Origin: Butyrivibrio sp. VCD2006
GTDB taxonomy: Bacteria > Bacillota > Clostridia > Lachnospirales > Lachnospiraceae
Direction: 5' to 3'
Length of the DNA: 64,000 nucleotides
NCBI RefSeq assembly: GCF_000423925.1
Contig: NZ_AUIX01000003.1
Coordinates: forward strand, 62,001-126,000
Notes under the pieces: generated by a model
What the model was told of the DNA's origin: nothing
Databases searched by the model: none
The model's input: only the letters and a program-made list of their open reading frames with translations
Made by a program: the position numbers and the translations under genes
Part shown: in pieces, positions 1 to 8,006 of the stretch
Numbering within the stretch: position 1 is the first letter of the stretch
Layout: each line of letters begins with the position of its first letter

Positions 1-15
1 TATTTTCTTTTTCAT
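1..15 (-). CDS. 5' end of an unidentified gene (partial, MKKKI...)
   Basis: The minus strand shows a strong Shine-Dalgarno sequence (GGAGGGA, complement of 21-27) five to six bases before an ATG at 15, followed by four codons giving MKKKI before the window ends. A run of lysines right after the start is typical of a secreted or membrane protein, but five residues allow no functional call. A plausible promoter lies at 97-125. That it is a real start is inferred from the ribosome site and the promoter together. Confidence 0.5.
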
Positions 16-96
16 TCTAATCCCTCCAACGTTTTTCGTTTTCAGTTCGTTATCTGGAAAATTGAATACTTCTCCACATTAATCGCAATCACCTAC

Positions 97-125
97 ATTT
101 TAACTTCACTAAAAATCGCTCTCAA
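97..125 (-). promoter_or_regulatory. Predicted sigma-A promoter for the left-edge gene
   Basis: Read on the minus strand: -35 TTGAGA (120-125), a 17-bp spacer and -10 TAAAAT (97-102). It lies about 80 bp upstream of the ATG at 15 and downstream of the helicase terminator, so the left-edge gene is probably a separate transcription unit. Confidence 0.4.
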
Positions 126-172
126 TTAAATGTCTATTAACTTTTTCTTACATTAAAATAAGCAAACATGCG

Positions 173-206
173 AAAAAAAGCTTCATGGAATTCTCTTCCA
201 CGAAGC
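173..206 (-). terminator. Intrinsic terminator of the DEAD-box helicase gene
   Basis: On the minus strand a 10-bp stem with one mismatch (arms 197-206 and 180-189) is followed at once by seven T residues (179-173). It starts 19 bp after the helicase stop codon. Confidence 0.85.
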
Positions 207-224
207 CTTTTAGCAATCTATAAT

Positions 225-1925
225 TTAGTTTTCTCTTCTTGCACCAAGCTTTTCTGTTTTAGGTCTTGTATTTCTTCTAAATTTATCACCTGATGCCTTC
301 TTGTGAAGTCCCTTAGGATCATTGATACGTCTGCTGTCATGTCCGTATCTGGAATCGCGGCGTCCCTTGCCGTCTCCTCTGCCTCTTCCGTCTCTTGATC
401 CATGGCCATTTCTACCATCGCGGCCATCACGTTCGTCTCTTCCGTAGCGTCCGCCATTTCTATTTCTGGCATCTCTGCTCTTCTGGCCTCTGTAAATATC
501 GCGCTTTCTCGGTTTAAGATCGAGCTCTTCAGGAGCCTTACCCATCTTGAGTCTCATAAGACCTGCTGCGAGCTGTTCGATTGTATACTCATCCTCAGCA
601 ACCTTATCATTTAAAAACTCAAGGCAATCTGTGATCTCACCTGCCTCAATAAGATCAATAACCTCTGAAAAAAGTGTTCTGGCCTTTGCTCTTGTTATTT
701 CCTTTACTGAAGGAACCTCTCCTTCTTCGATCTTAGTATGGCAGATTCTCTCAATATCTCTGAGCTTATACATCTCTCTCGGAGAAACGAGTGAAAATGA
801 CTGGCCGCTTTTTCCTGCACGTCCTGTACGTCCGATTCTGTGAACATAATACTCAATGTCCTCAGGAATATCGTAGTTGAATACAGCAGTTACTCCGCTT
901 ACATCAATTCCTCTTGCAGCAACATCAGTCGCAATAAGGAAATCAGCCTGTCCGAATCTGAAAAGGTTCATAACTGTATCTCTCTGATACTGTGAAAGAT
1001 CTCCATGAAGTCCCTCAGCTCTGTAGCCCTTATTCTTTAAGTTGCTTGTAAGCTCATCAACCTTTCTCTTGGTATTGCAGAATATAAGACTTCTCTTAGG
1101 CTGATGATACTCGATAAGTCTTGTGAGTACTTCCTCTTTATAATTGGAGGGAACCACATAATAGTACTGCTCAATAGACTTAACAGTGATTTCCTTGGGA
1201 GTCATCTTTATGTACTCAGCATCATGCTGATACTTTCTTGTGATCTGAAGAATAGGCTCAGGCATTGTAGCAGAGAAAAGCGCTGTCTGTCTCTCCTCGG
1301 GCATACCCTCAAGGATGGTCTCAATGTCATCCCTAAAGCCCATATCAAGCATCTCATCTGCTTCATCCAAGACAAGTACGCGCACGTCTGCCATTTTCAT
1401 GGTATGACGTCTCATATGATCCATAACACGTCCGGGTGTTCCAACCACAACCTGAACTCCTGATGAAAGCGCTCTGATCTGTCTGGAAATATCCTGTCCG
1501 CCGTATACCGGAAGCACCTTAATACCATGCATGTACTTACCAAAGCTTCTAAGATCATCAGCAGCCTGCATAGCAAGCTCTCTTGTAGGGCAAAGAACAA
1601 CAGCCTGAAGGTGTCTGTTATCAGGGTCTATCTGCTGAAGAAGCGGAATACCGAAAGCTGCTGTCTTACCTGTTCCAGTCTGAGCCTGTCCGATAATATC
1701 AACGCCCTTCATCATCACAGGAATAGCTGCCTTCTGAATAGGTGACATATACTCAAAGCCCATCTCAGTGATAGCTCTCAGAATCCTTGAGTCGATACCC
1801 TCTGCCTCCTCATATCGAGCCTTCTCCTCGCTATGAGGAGCAGCTTTTACCTTCTCCTTGGAGGCGGTAACAGCCTCAGATATTCCTTCAATGTTTTTCT
1901 TGATCTCGTCTAAAATATTCGACAT
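225..1925 (-). CDS. DEAD-box ATP-dependent RNA helicase (CshA/DeaD type)
   Basis: ATP-dependent RNA helicase of the DeaD/CshA group, expected to unwind short RNA duplexes during ribosome assembly, mRNA decay and cold adaptation. The 566-residue protein shows Walker A AQTGTGKT (81-88), PTREL, the DEAD box VLDEAD (185-190), SAT (218-220) and the C-terminal HRIGRTGRAG motif. After the two RecA-like domains comes a domain resembling the DbpA/CsdA RNA-binding region, then an Arg/Gly/Asp-rich tail (about 480-566) that suggests extra RNA contacts. The ATG at 1925 has an AAAGGA ribosome site. The gene seems to be monocistronic with its own promoter (2005-2033). Its leader contains a terminator-like hairpin, so expression may be attenuated. 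The exact orthologue (cshA, cshB or deaD) cannot be fixed from sequence alone. Confidence 0.95.
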   Translation of the reverse strand: MSNILDEIKKNIEGISEAVTASKEKVKAAPHSEEKARYEEAEGIDSRILRAITEMGFEYMSPIQKAAIPVMMKGVDIIGQAQTGTGKTAAFGIPLLQQIDPDNRHLQAVVLCPTRELAMQAADDLRSFGKYMHGIKVLPVYGGQDISRQIRALSSGVQVVVGTPGRVMDHMRRHTMKMADVRVLVLDEADEMLDMGFRDDIETILEGMPEERQTALFSATMPEPILQITRKYQHDAEYIKMTPKEITVKSIEQYYYVVPSNYKEEVLTRLIEYHQPKRSLIFCNTKRKVDELTSNLKNKGYRAEGLHGDLSQYQRDTVMNLFRFGQADFLIATDVAARGIDVSGVTAVFNYDIPEDIEYYVHRIGRTGRAGKSGQSFSLVSPREMYKLRDIERICHTKIEEGEVPSVKEITRAKARTLFSEVIDLIEAGEITDCLEFLNDKVAEDEYTIEQLAAGLMRLKMGKAPEELDLKPRKRDIYRGQKSRDARNRNGGRYGRDERDGRDGRNGHGSRDGRGRGDGKGRRDSRYGHDSRRINDPKGLHKKASGDKFRRNTRPKTEKLGARREN

Positions 1926-1944
1926 AAAAATCCTTTCGTTTTAT

Positions 1945-1979
1945 AAAATAAAAAGGGGACAGCATAAAATGTTGTCCCC
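1945..1979 (-). terminator. Terminator-like hairpin in the helicase leader (pgsA terminator or attenuator)
   Basis: On the minus strand a 10-bp stem (1955-1964 with 1970-1979; GGGGACA/TGTCCCC core, one G-U pair) has a five-base loop and is followed by TTTTTATTTT. It ends only about 20 bp before the helicase start codon. It could end pgsA transcripts, but it also lies downstream of a good promoter at 2005-2033, which would make it an attenuator in the helicase leader. Confidence 0.75.
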
Positions 1980-2004
1980 AAAGTAAACATATACACAAAT
2001 TGAA

Positions 2005-2033
2005 ACTATAGCACGAAATTAAATAATGTACAA
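2005..2033 (-). promoter_or_regulatory. Predicted promoter for the DEAD-box helicase
   Basis: Minus strand: -35 TTGTAC (2028-2033), 17-bp spacer, -10 TATAGT (2005-2010). The predicted transcript would start near 1998 and carry a leader of about 73 nt that contains the whole terminator-like hairpin. Confidence 0.45.
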
Positions 2034-2040
2034 GTGCGAA

Positions 2041-2583
2041 TTACATGTCTCCACTCATAACATCTTTGTTCTTAATGATGTAATCAAGAAGTGAAATGAT
2101 TGTAAGTGCAAGTGCGATGTACATGATAATTGTAGTAATAAGACGAAGCTGCGGAATATTAACTATCATCAGAATTACCATAAACATCTGGAAAGTAGTC
2201 TTAAACTTCCCCCAATAGCTTGCTGCGATAACGCGTCCGTTCTCTGCTGCAATAAGTCTGAATCCGCTAATAATAAACTCTCTCGCGATGATTATTACTA
2301 CGATCCAGGAAGGAATCTGTCCAAGTTCTATAAGGCAGATCATTGCACTGCAAACAAGAAGTTTATCCGCAAGTGGATCCATAAATTTACCAAAATCAGT
2401 TACAAGATTATATTTTCTTGCTATCTTACCATCTGCAAGATCAGTCAGTGAAGCAATTATAAATATTGCAAGTGCTATCCACTTATCTGCCGGTCCAAAA
2501 ATATTAGCCAGCAAGAAAATCACAAAAAAAGGAACTAAAATTACTCTCAGTACTGTAAGCTTATTCGGTAAATTCATTTTCAT
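2041..2583 (-). CDS. pgsA: CDP-diacylglycerol--glycerol-3-phosphate 3-phosphatidyltransferase
   Basis: Makes phosphatidylglycerol phosphate from CDP-diacylglycerol and glycerol 3-phosphate, the committed step to phosphatidylglycerol, in the cytoplasmic membrane. The 180-residue protein carries the CDP-alcohol phosphotransferase signature D-x2-D-G-x2-A-R-x8-G-x3-D-x3-D, seen as DLADGKIARK followed by GKFMDPLAD. Several hydrophobic segments fit the usual polytopic fold, and the length is typical. The start ATG at 2583 has GGAGGGG seven bases upstream. The gene begins inside the 3' end of rimO (23-bp overlap), so the two are probably translationally coupled at the end of the yicC-gmk-rpoZ-rimO-pgsA series. 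Confidence 0.95.
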   Translation of the reverse strand: MKMNLPNKLTVLRVILVPFFVIFLLANIFGPADKWIALAIFIIASLTDLADGKIARKYNLVTDFGKFMDPLADKLLVCSAMICLIELGQIPSWIVVIIIAREFIISGFRLIAAENGRVIAASYWGKFKTTFQMFMVILMIVNIPQLRLITTIIMYIALALTIISLLDYIIKNKDVMSGDM

Positions 2584-4003
2584 CTTCTTTCCCCTCCATT
2601 AACTCCCCAATCAGGTCATAGTCATTTGAACCGGTAATAAGTACATCGACAAACTGTCCGCTCATGAGATCATATGGAACATTCATGATAAAAAGATATC
2701 CATCAACATCAGGAGCATCCATATATGTTCTGGCTACATAAGTACTGCCTTCGTATTCATCATCGTCATCATCAGCAATCCTGCCTTCAATAACAGCACT
2801 TACAACCTGTCCAACTCTGTTTTTTGCAGCGGCAAATGCAATTTCCTGCTGCGCTTCCATTATATCATCTCTTCGCTTATTCTTCACCTCTTCTGAAAGC
2901 TGATTTGGCATTTCTCCGGCAACAGTTTCTTCCTCCTGAGAATAAGAAAAGCATCCGAGTCTGTCGAATTTCATTTCCTTTATAAAGGAAAGCGATTCGG
3001 CGTGATCCTCCTCTGTTTCACCGGGGAAACCGGCGATAAGAGTAGTTCTGATACAAATATCCGGAATCTGTGATCTTAAATAGCTTATCCTTTCAGCAAT
3101 ATCGGCTCTTGTGGTAGCTCTCCCCATTTGCTTTAGGATGTGATCAGATCCGCTCTGAAGCGGAATATCCAGATAATTGCAAACCTTAGGCTCATTTTTT
3201 ATAGTCTCAATAAGCTCGTTGGTGATTTCCTCCGGATAGCAGTACATAATACGTATCCATTTTAAATCCTCAATCTCAGCAAGCCTGTGAAGCAGCTCAG
3301 GAAGCGACTTTTTCCCATATAGATCAATTCCATATAAGGTTGTTTCCTGTGCAACAAGAATTATCTCTGTAACTCCCTGATTCACAAGTGCCTTCGCTTC
3401 TTCGATAAGCTCTTCCATAGGAACACTTCTGTATTTTCCCCTTACCTTGGGGATTACACAGTAGGTACAGTTCTTATTGCAGCCCTCTGCAATTTTTAAA
3501 TAATTGTACTGACCACCAGTGGTCTGTACTCTTTTAAAATTACCCTTAGGCTTCATATCGAGGCTATCAAGAAATATTCTTCTGATCGATGAAGTATTGG
3601 CGCACTCAGGTCCATCATCCTGGCTTTTCAATATATCGCTATCACCATTTTCAGCAAGGACGCTGTCAAGCGCCTCAACAATGTGCTCTACAGATGCGGT
3701 ACCAAGAATCCTGTCAACTTCCGGAATCTCTTTTAGTACTTCCCCGCGATATCTCTCAGCAAGACATCCTGTAACAATAAGAGCTTTGTACTTACCGCTT
3801 TTTCTGTACTCACCAAGCTCTATGATGGTATTTATACTTTCTTCCTTCGCATCACCAATAAAGCAGCATGTGTTGACCACTGCTGCTTCTGCTATTTCTT
3901 CATCATCTGTAAATTCATGCCCCCGCTGTGACAGCATTCCGAGCATGACCTCAGAGTCAACACGGTTTTTGTCACAGCCGAGAGATACAAATAATATTTT
4001 CAT
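2561..4003 (-). CDS. rimO: Ribosomal protein S12 methylthiotransferase RimO
   Basis: Radical SAM methylthiotransferase of the MiaB/RimO family, which adds a methylthio group to an aspartate of ribosomal protein S12. The 480-residue protein has the three parts expected: an N-terminal UPF0004 domain with cysteines near 10, 46 and 80 that would hold a second 4Fe-4S cluster, a radical SAM core with C-x3-C-x2-C (C175, C179, C182 in EGCNKNCTYC), and a C-terminal TRAM domain. The opening residues MKILFVSLGCDKN and the EYEGSTYVARTYMDAPDVDG-type TRAM segment favour RimO over MiaB. An acidic DDDDDEYEG stretch sits in the TRAM domain. It follows rpoZ by 18 bp and overlaps pgsA. Confidence 0.93.
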   Translation of the reverse strand: MKILFVSLGCDKNRVDSEVMLGMLSQRGHEFTDDEEIAEAAVVNTCCFIGDAKEESINTIIELGEYRKSGKYKALIVTGCLAERYRGEVLKEIPEVDRILGTASVEHIVEALDSVLAENGDSDILKSQDDGPECANTSSIRRIFLDSLDMKPKGNFKRVQTTGGQYNYLKIAEGCNKNCTYCVIPKVRGKYRSVPMEELIEEAKALVNQGVTEIILVAQETTLYGIDLYGKKSLPELLHRLAEIEDLKWIRIMYCYPEEITNELIETIKNEPKVCNYLDIPLQSGSDHILKQMGRATTRADIAERISYLRSQIPDICIRTTLIAGFPGETEEDHAESLSFIKEMKFDRLGCFSYSQEEETVAGEMPNQLSEEVKNKRRDDIMEAQQEIAFAAAKNRVGQVVSAVIEGRIADDDDDEYEGSTYVARTYMDAPDVDGYLFIMNVPYDLMSGQFVDVLITGSNDYDLIGELMEGKEDENEFTE

Positions 4004-4021
4004 ATAGGTTACCTGAAAGAA

Positions 4022-4303
4022 TTACTCTTCACTTGTTTCCTCTTCGTTAACATCAAGAAGAGCTTCCTTCTCCTCGTCAGAAAGAATTCTGAGTTTATCA
4101 GCGTTGAGCTCATCAACAGCGATTGAAAGGAACTTCTCCCTATCCTTAACTCTTACCATAGGCTCATCACCTGCAATAAGCTGTCTTGCTCTCTTAGCTG
4201 TTGCCATGACGATGGAATATCTTGAGCTGATGATAGGCTCATTTCCTTCTTCAACGTCCTTATTAACTACCTTCATAAGATCAACATATGACGGATGTAT
4301 CAT
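4022..4303 (-). CDS. rpoZ: DNA-directed RNA polymerase omega subunit
   Basis: Small RNA polymerase subunit that helps assembly and stability of the beta' subunit. The 93-residue product begins MIHPSYVDLMKVV and contains SRYSIVMATAKRARQLI, the conserved omega core, followed by an acidic tail. ATG at 4303 has GGAGG eight bases upstream. It lies directly behind gmk, as in many Firmicutes, where yicC, gmk and rpoZ are transcribed together. Confidence 0.95.
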   Translation of the reverse strand: MIHPSYVDLMKVVNKDVEEGNEPIISSRYSIVMATAKRARQLIAGDEPMVRVKDREKFLSIAVDELNADKLRILSDEEKEALLDVNEEETSEE

Positions 4304-4326
4304 GTTAGTCCTCCATTATTAAAAAA

Positions 4327-4950
4327 TTACTTTAGCTCTGACAGCTGCGCTCTTATTCCCTCTATGAATTCCTTGTTACGGGAAGGAGCAAAATGTGCTG
4401 CCTGTATTATCTCATGCATCTGCTTAACGCAGGTGTCAAGATCGTCATTGATTACTATATTATCATACTCGTCAATACCCTGTCCCTCTTCTTTTGCTCT
4501 GAGCATTCTTCCGTGTATGACTTCATCTGTTTCCGTGCCTCTTCCGCGAAGTCTTTTCTCGAGTTCTTCAACAGAAGGAGGTGTTACGAAAAGAAGCAGC
4601 GCCTCGGGGAATTTCTTCTTTATCTGAAGCGCACCCTGTATCTCAATTTCAAGAATTACATCTTTACCTGCATCAAGCTTTTCCTGGACAAATTTCTTGG
4701 GAGTCCCATAGTAATTGCCAACGTAGCATGCATGCTCGTAAAGCCCGTCCTCTGCAATCAGCTTCTCAAATTCTTCCTTTGACATAAAGAAGTATTCTCT
4801 GCCGTTTTCTTCACCGGGTCTGGGACTTCTCGTGGTAGCTGATATCGACAATGCATAATTGTCATATCTGTTTATAAGCTCCTTCATCAAAGTTCCCTTG
4901 CCGGCTCCTGAAAAACCGGAAACAACAACTATAATACCTTTGTTATTCAT
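4327..4950 (-). CDS. gmk: Guanylate kinase
   Basis: Phosphorylates GMP to GDP with ATP in purine nucleotide salvage and synthesis. The 207-residue protein has the P-loop SGFSGAGKGT (11-20), the GMP-binding segment TTRSPRPGEENGREYFF and the lid/LID-adjacent RLRGRGTE, all in the usual places for a gmk of normal length. It lies between yicC and rpoZ. Many Clostridia have the small gene remA (DUF370) between yicC and gmk. Here the gap is only 18 bp, so remA is not in this position. Confidence 0.96.
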   Translation of the reverse strand: MNNKGIIVVVSGFSGAGKGTLMKELINRYDNYALSISATTRSPRPGEENGREYFFMSKEEFEKLIAEDGLYEHACYVGNYYGTPKKFVQEKLDAGKDVILEIEIQGALQIKKKFPEALLLFVTPPSVEELEKRLRGRGTETDEVIHGRMLRAKEEGQGIDEYDNIVINDDLDTCVKQMHEIIQAAHFAPSRNKEFIEGIRAQLSELK

Positions 4951-4968
4951 TTAGTCTATCTTCCTATC

Positions 4969-5856
4969 TTACTCAATATTCTGAATCTGTTCACGCACCT
5001 TCTCAACATCAGTCTTAAGACTGATTCCTCTGTCAGATATCTCAAGGTCCGTAGATTTTGACAAGATAGTATTGGACTCTCTGTTCATCTCCTGTGCAAG
5101 GAAGTCCAGCTTACGGCCAATTCCTTCCTTATCATCGCCCTTATTAAGAGCATCCCTCATTGCCTTCACATGACTGCGAAGTCTGACAAGCTCCTCATCA
5201 ACGGAAACCTTATCAGCGTATAAAGTAACCTCCATGATAAGTCTGTTCTCATCAACCGCCTTATCCTCAAGGAGTTCCTTAACCTTATCCCTTAATCTGT
5301 TTCTGTACTCCTCGATGATAACAGGAGATCTCTCGGTGATGAAATCAACACTCTCAAGCATTCCTTCAAGCTTCTCATCGAGATCCTTATGAAGGAATTC
5401 TCCTTCCTTCTGCCTTGCAGCCAGGAACTCTTCACCGGCCTTATCAATGGCCTTTTTAAGAGTCTCCCACATCTCCTCTTCGTCAAGCTCTGCATCTTCC
5501 ATACTGAAAACATCAGGATATTTTGACAAAGAAGAAACTCGGATATCATTATCGATACCAAAGTCCTTAGACATCTGCTTGAGATACTCAAGATATTCAG
5601 CAGCGATCTCCTTATTGTATCTTACTCTGGTATCTGTCTCGGAAAAGTCCTCATATGTTATGAAAACATCAACCTTTCCTCTTTTAACAAATTGCTTAAG
5701 TTCATTTCTGATCTTAGATTCAAGTGCGTTAAACTTCTTAGGCATCTTGATGTTAATGTCGAGATACCTGTTGTTTACGGACTTCATCTCTACCGTAAAC
5801 TTGTGCTTCTCATCGGCCACCTCACTGCGTCCGTAGCCAGTCATGCTGCAAACCAT
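4969..5856 (-). CDS. yicC: YicC/YloC family endoribonuclease
   Basis: Member of the YicC/YloC family, for which endoribonuclease activity has been reported in the E. coli and B. subtilis relatives. The 295-residue length is typical. The start MVCSMTGYGRSE contains the diagnostic SMTGYGR motif, and the C-terminal KLDFLAQEMNRESNTILSKS segment is the conserved DUF1732 region. ATG at 5856 follows a strong AGGAGG site. It is the first gene of the series leading to pgsA, behind a good promoter at 5936-5964. Confidence 0.92.
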   Translation of the reverse strand: MVCSMTGYGRSEVADEKHKFTVEMKSVNNRYLDINIKMPKKFNALESKIRNELKQFVKRGKVDVFITYEDFSETDTRVRYNKEIAAEYLEYLKQMSKDFGIDNDIRVSSLSKYPDVFSMEDAELDEEEMWETLKKAIDKAGEEFLAARQKEGEFLHKDLDEKLEGMLESVDFITERSPVIIEEYRNRLRDKVKELLEDKAVDENRLIMEVTLYADKVSVDEELVRLRSHVKAMRDALNKGDDKEGIGRKLDFLAQEMNRESNTILSKSTDLEISDRGISLKTDVEKVREQIQNIE

Positions 5857-5935
5857 AAGTTCCTCCTAAGGATTGTAAATTGACGTTCCACGGATTTCTA
5901 TTTTCTCTCAAGCTATAATAGAAATACCTCTTTTA

Positions 5936-5964
5936 ATAATATGTGAGAACACAGTAATAGTCAA
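5936..5964 (-). promoter_or_regulatory. Predicted sigma-A promoter of the yicC operon
   Basis: Minus strand: -35 TTGACT (5959-5964), 17-bp spacer, -10 TATTAT (5936-5941), leaving a leader of about 70 nt before the yicC ATG. Both hexamers match consensus at five of six positions. Confidence 0.7.
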
Positions 5965-5966
5965 TG

Positions 5967-6026
5967 TTGAAAGCGGTTTTATAGTTCTTTGTTGGTAATA
6001 CTTATTAATACAACAAAATCTTTCAA
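5967..6026. repeat. Imperfect dyad between rqcH and yicC
   Basis: TTGAAAG (5967-5973) pairs with CTTTCAA (6020-6026), and TTTGTTG (5988-5994) pairs with CAACAAA (6011-6017). The structure has no T-tract on either side. It may mark the 3' end of the rqcH transcript, but this is uncertain. An AACACGCGTGTT palindrome follows at 6031-6042. Confidence 0.3.
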
Positions 6027-6075
6027 TGATAACACGCGTGTTCTTGCGTTTTATTTTTATCATTTTAACTATTTT

Positions 6076-7869
6076 TTATTCAACTTCCTTCAAAGCTGAA
6101 ATATCCGTACTGATTACCATTGAATAATTTGTGTAATAAACCACAAATCCTGGCTTTGCGCCGCCGGGTTTTTTAACGTCCTTGCGCTTAAGGTAGTCGA
6201 TCTCAACCTTATCCTGATCCTTGCCCTTGGAGTAGTATGCAGCAAGTGAAGCAGCTTCCTCAAAGGTTCTGTCAGGAACTTCCTTGCCTTCGGTTATGAG
6301 AACAACGTGCGATCCCGGTATCCCCTTTGCATGGAACCACCAGTCACCACCGTTTGCCATCTTGAAGGTCAGCTCATCATTCTGGTAATTATTTTTGCCG
6401 ACATAGATGTGGAAGCCATCACTGCTTATGTAATGGAAGGGCTTACTCTTTGATCTTTGGTTTCTCTGATTCTTGCCGTTTTTGCCCTTGCCACTTATTC
6501 TGTCAGCTGCGCTGCCCTTGATATAGCCGCCTTCAATGAGCTCTCGCCTGATATCCGTGAGGTCTTCTTCCTGTCTTGCTATATCCAGTGACGCAGCAAT
6601 CGATTCAAGATGTGAAACTGTCTCACTTACTTCTTTCATCTGAACCTCGAGAGCCTCAGCAGTTCTCTTCATCTTGGTATATTTATCAAAGTACTTCTTA
6701 GCGTTCTGAGCTATTGTGAGCGTGGGATCAAGTGTTATCTTTACATCTTTTCCTGTATTGTAGTCATTTACAGTAATGGACTTAGCATCAGGCTCAGCAT
6801 TATAGCCGTAAACCGTAAGGAGTTCACCGTAAATCCTGTATTTATCCTTCTTCTCCGTATCCCTAAGCTGATTGGTCTGAAGGTCCAGGGTTCTGATATT
6901 CCTCTCAAGAGCTGTGGCAACAACCTTTCTAAGATCAGATGATTTCTGACGTATCCTTGTTACAGTATTTTTCTCTGAATAAAAATCCAAAAGAAGCGAT
7001 GATATTTCGTCGTACTCCTTGTACGAAGAATCGTCTCCGGAATGGAACATTGTAAGCGGAATCGCCGCATATTCCTTAGGCTTATCGTTTATATATATAA
7101 GCTCAGGAGAAAACTCATCATTCCTTATCTGCTCCATCATCTCATTAAAAGCATCCCACAATCTAACAGATTCACCATTTTCCAAAGCAATAGCAGACTT
7201 ATCAGAGTCAATGTCAGCTCTATAGCATATCTCTCTTGATATCACAGGTGAAAGTCCAGTAAAGCTCTCATACAAAGCCTTGAAAACAGGCTGCCCTTTA
7301 GAAGGCACAAGGCTCATGAACTCATCCTTTGTAGCCTTTATCGGATTGATCTTATCCTGCGCTGTCGGTACAAAATAGTCTCTTCCCGGAAGCACCTCAC
7401 GAACTGAGCTCACTGAAGAAGGGATATGCTTAATTGAATCAATTATCTTATTATCCTCATCAACAAAAATAATATTGCTGTATTTTCCCATAAGCTCCAT
7501 CAAAAGTGTCTTATGGCGAAGGTCTCCCATCTCATCGAGGTGCTCGATCTCAATTCTTATAATTCTCTCAAATTCAGGCTGATAAACATCTATAATCTTG
7601 CCGTTCTGAATGTGCTTTCTAAGAAGCATGCAGAAATTAGGCGCTGTCATAGGGCTCTGCTTATTCTCATCCGTCATGTAAACAAGAGGAAGCGAAGCAT
7701 CAGAAGACATAAAAAGTCTTCTCTGTCCTCCGCCGTTTTCTACTGCCTTGCGGACAGTTATGAGAAGCTCATCCTTCTCTGTCTGTGCAATCTTATAGAT
7801 TCGTCCGCCCTTTAGTTCTTTTTTTATGTCGCGCACAATGTTCGCAACTGTAATTCCATCAAATGCCAT
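6076..7869 (-). CDS. rqcH: NFACT-family ribosome quality control protein RqcH (FbpA-like)
   Basis: NFACT protein, the bacterial counterpart of Rqc2/NEMF. In B. subtilis RqcH adds alanine tails to nascent chains stuck on large ribosomal subunits; some family members were first described as fibronectin-binding. The product starts MAFDGITVANIVRDI, the normal NFACT-N opening, has a central coiled-coil region, and ends in an NFACT-R domain with GGDWWFHAKGIPGSHVVL. I place the start at 7869, giving 597 residues with GAGGG seven bases upstream. The frame is open for 35 more codons upstream, but those codons read through a palindromic repeat (7871-7972) and encode a low-quality sequence foreign to the family. 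The gene seems to be a single transcription unit between the yicC operon and the LTA-synthase-like gene. Confidence 0.92.
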   Translation of the reverse strand: MAFDGITVANIVRDIKKELKGGRIYKIAQTEKDELLITVRKAVENGGGQRRLFMSSDASLPLVYMTDENKQSPMTAPNFCMLLRKHIQNGKIIDVYQPEFERIIRIEIEHLDEMGDLRHKTLLMELMGKYSNIIFVDEDNKIIDSIKHIPSSVSSVREVLPGRDYFVPTAQDKINPIKATKDEFMSLVPSKGQPVFKALYESFTGLSPVISREICYRADIDSDKSAIALENGESVRLWDAFNEMMEQIRNDEFSPELIYINDKPKEYAAIPLTMFHSGDDSSYKEYDEISSLLLDFYSEKNTVTRIRQKSSDLRKVVATALERNIRTLDLQTNQLRDTEKKDKYRIYGELLTVYGYNAEPDAKSITVNDYNTGKDVKITLDPTLTIAQNAKKYFDKYTKMKRTAEALEVQMKEVSETVSHLESIAASLDIARQEEDLTDIRRELIEGGYIKGSAADRISGKGKNGKNQRNQRSKSKPFHYISSDGFHIYVGKNNYQNDELTFKMANGGDWWFHAKGIPGSHVVLITEGKEVPDRTFEEAASLAAYYSKGKDQDKVEIDYLKRKDVKKPGGAKPGFVVYYTNYSMVISTDISALKEVE

Positions 7870-7870
7870 G

Positions 7871-7972
7871 TTACCCTCATCCGTCAGCTTCGCTGACACC
7901 TGTCTTCGCTCCGCTTCGGTCCGCGCAAAACCGACATCCCCCGGATGTCGTGCGCCCCCAAAGGGGGAAGGC
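7871..7972. repeat. Multi-hairpin palindromic intergenic element before rqcH
   Basis: About 100 bp, clearly more GC-rich than its surroundings, with three tight hairpins: GTCAGC-TTC-GCTGAC (7883-7897), CGACATCC-CCC-GGATGTCG (7932-7950) and CCCCC-AAA-GGGGG (7955-7967). This resembles REP/MITE-like intergenic elements common in Clostridia; I recall similar ends but could not check. Its left end supplies the GAGGG that serves as the rqcH ribosome site. Only one clear copy is in this window. Confidence 0.6.
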
Positions 7973-8006
7973 ATATATTATTTTGTCACCCCACATAGGA
8001 GGATGT

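Noticed and set aside
402..614. Plus-strand open frames opposite long minus-strand genes, such as those over the helicase, gmk and HD-domain regions
   Set aside because: They mirror coding sequence on the other strand, lack ribosome sites and encode Ser/Leu/Cys-rich low-quality protein.
7870..7974. N-terminal extension of RqcH (35 residues) in the open frame upstream of 7869
   Set aside because: The codons run through a palindromic repeat, the family starts at MAFDG, and GAGGG is placed for the ATG at 7869.
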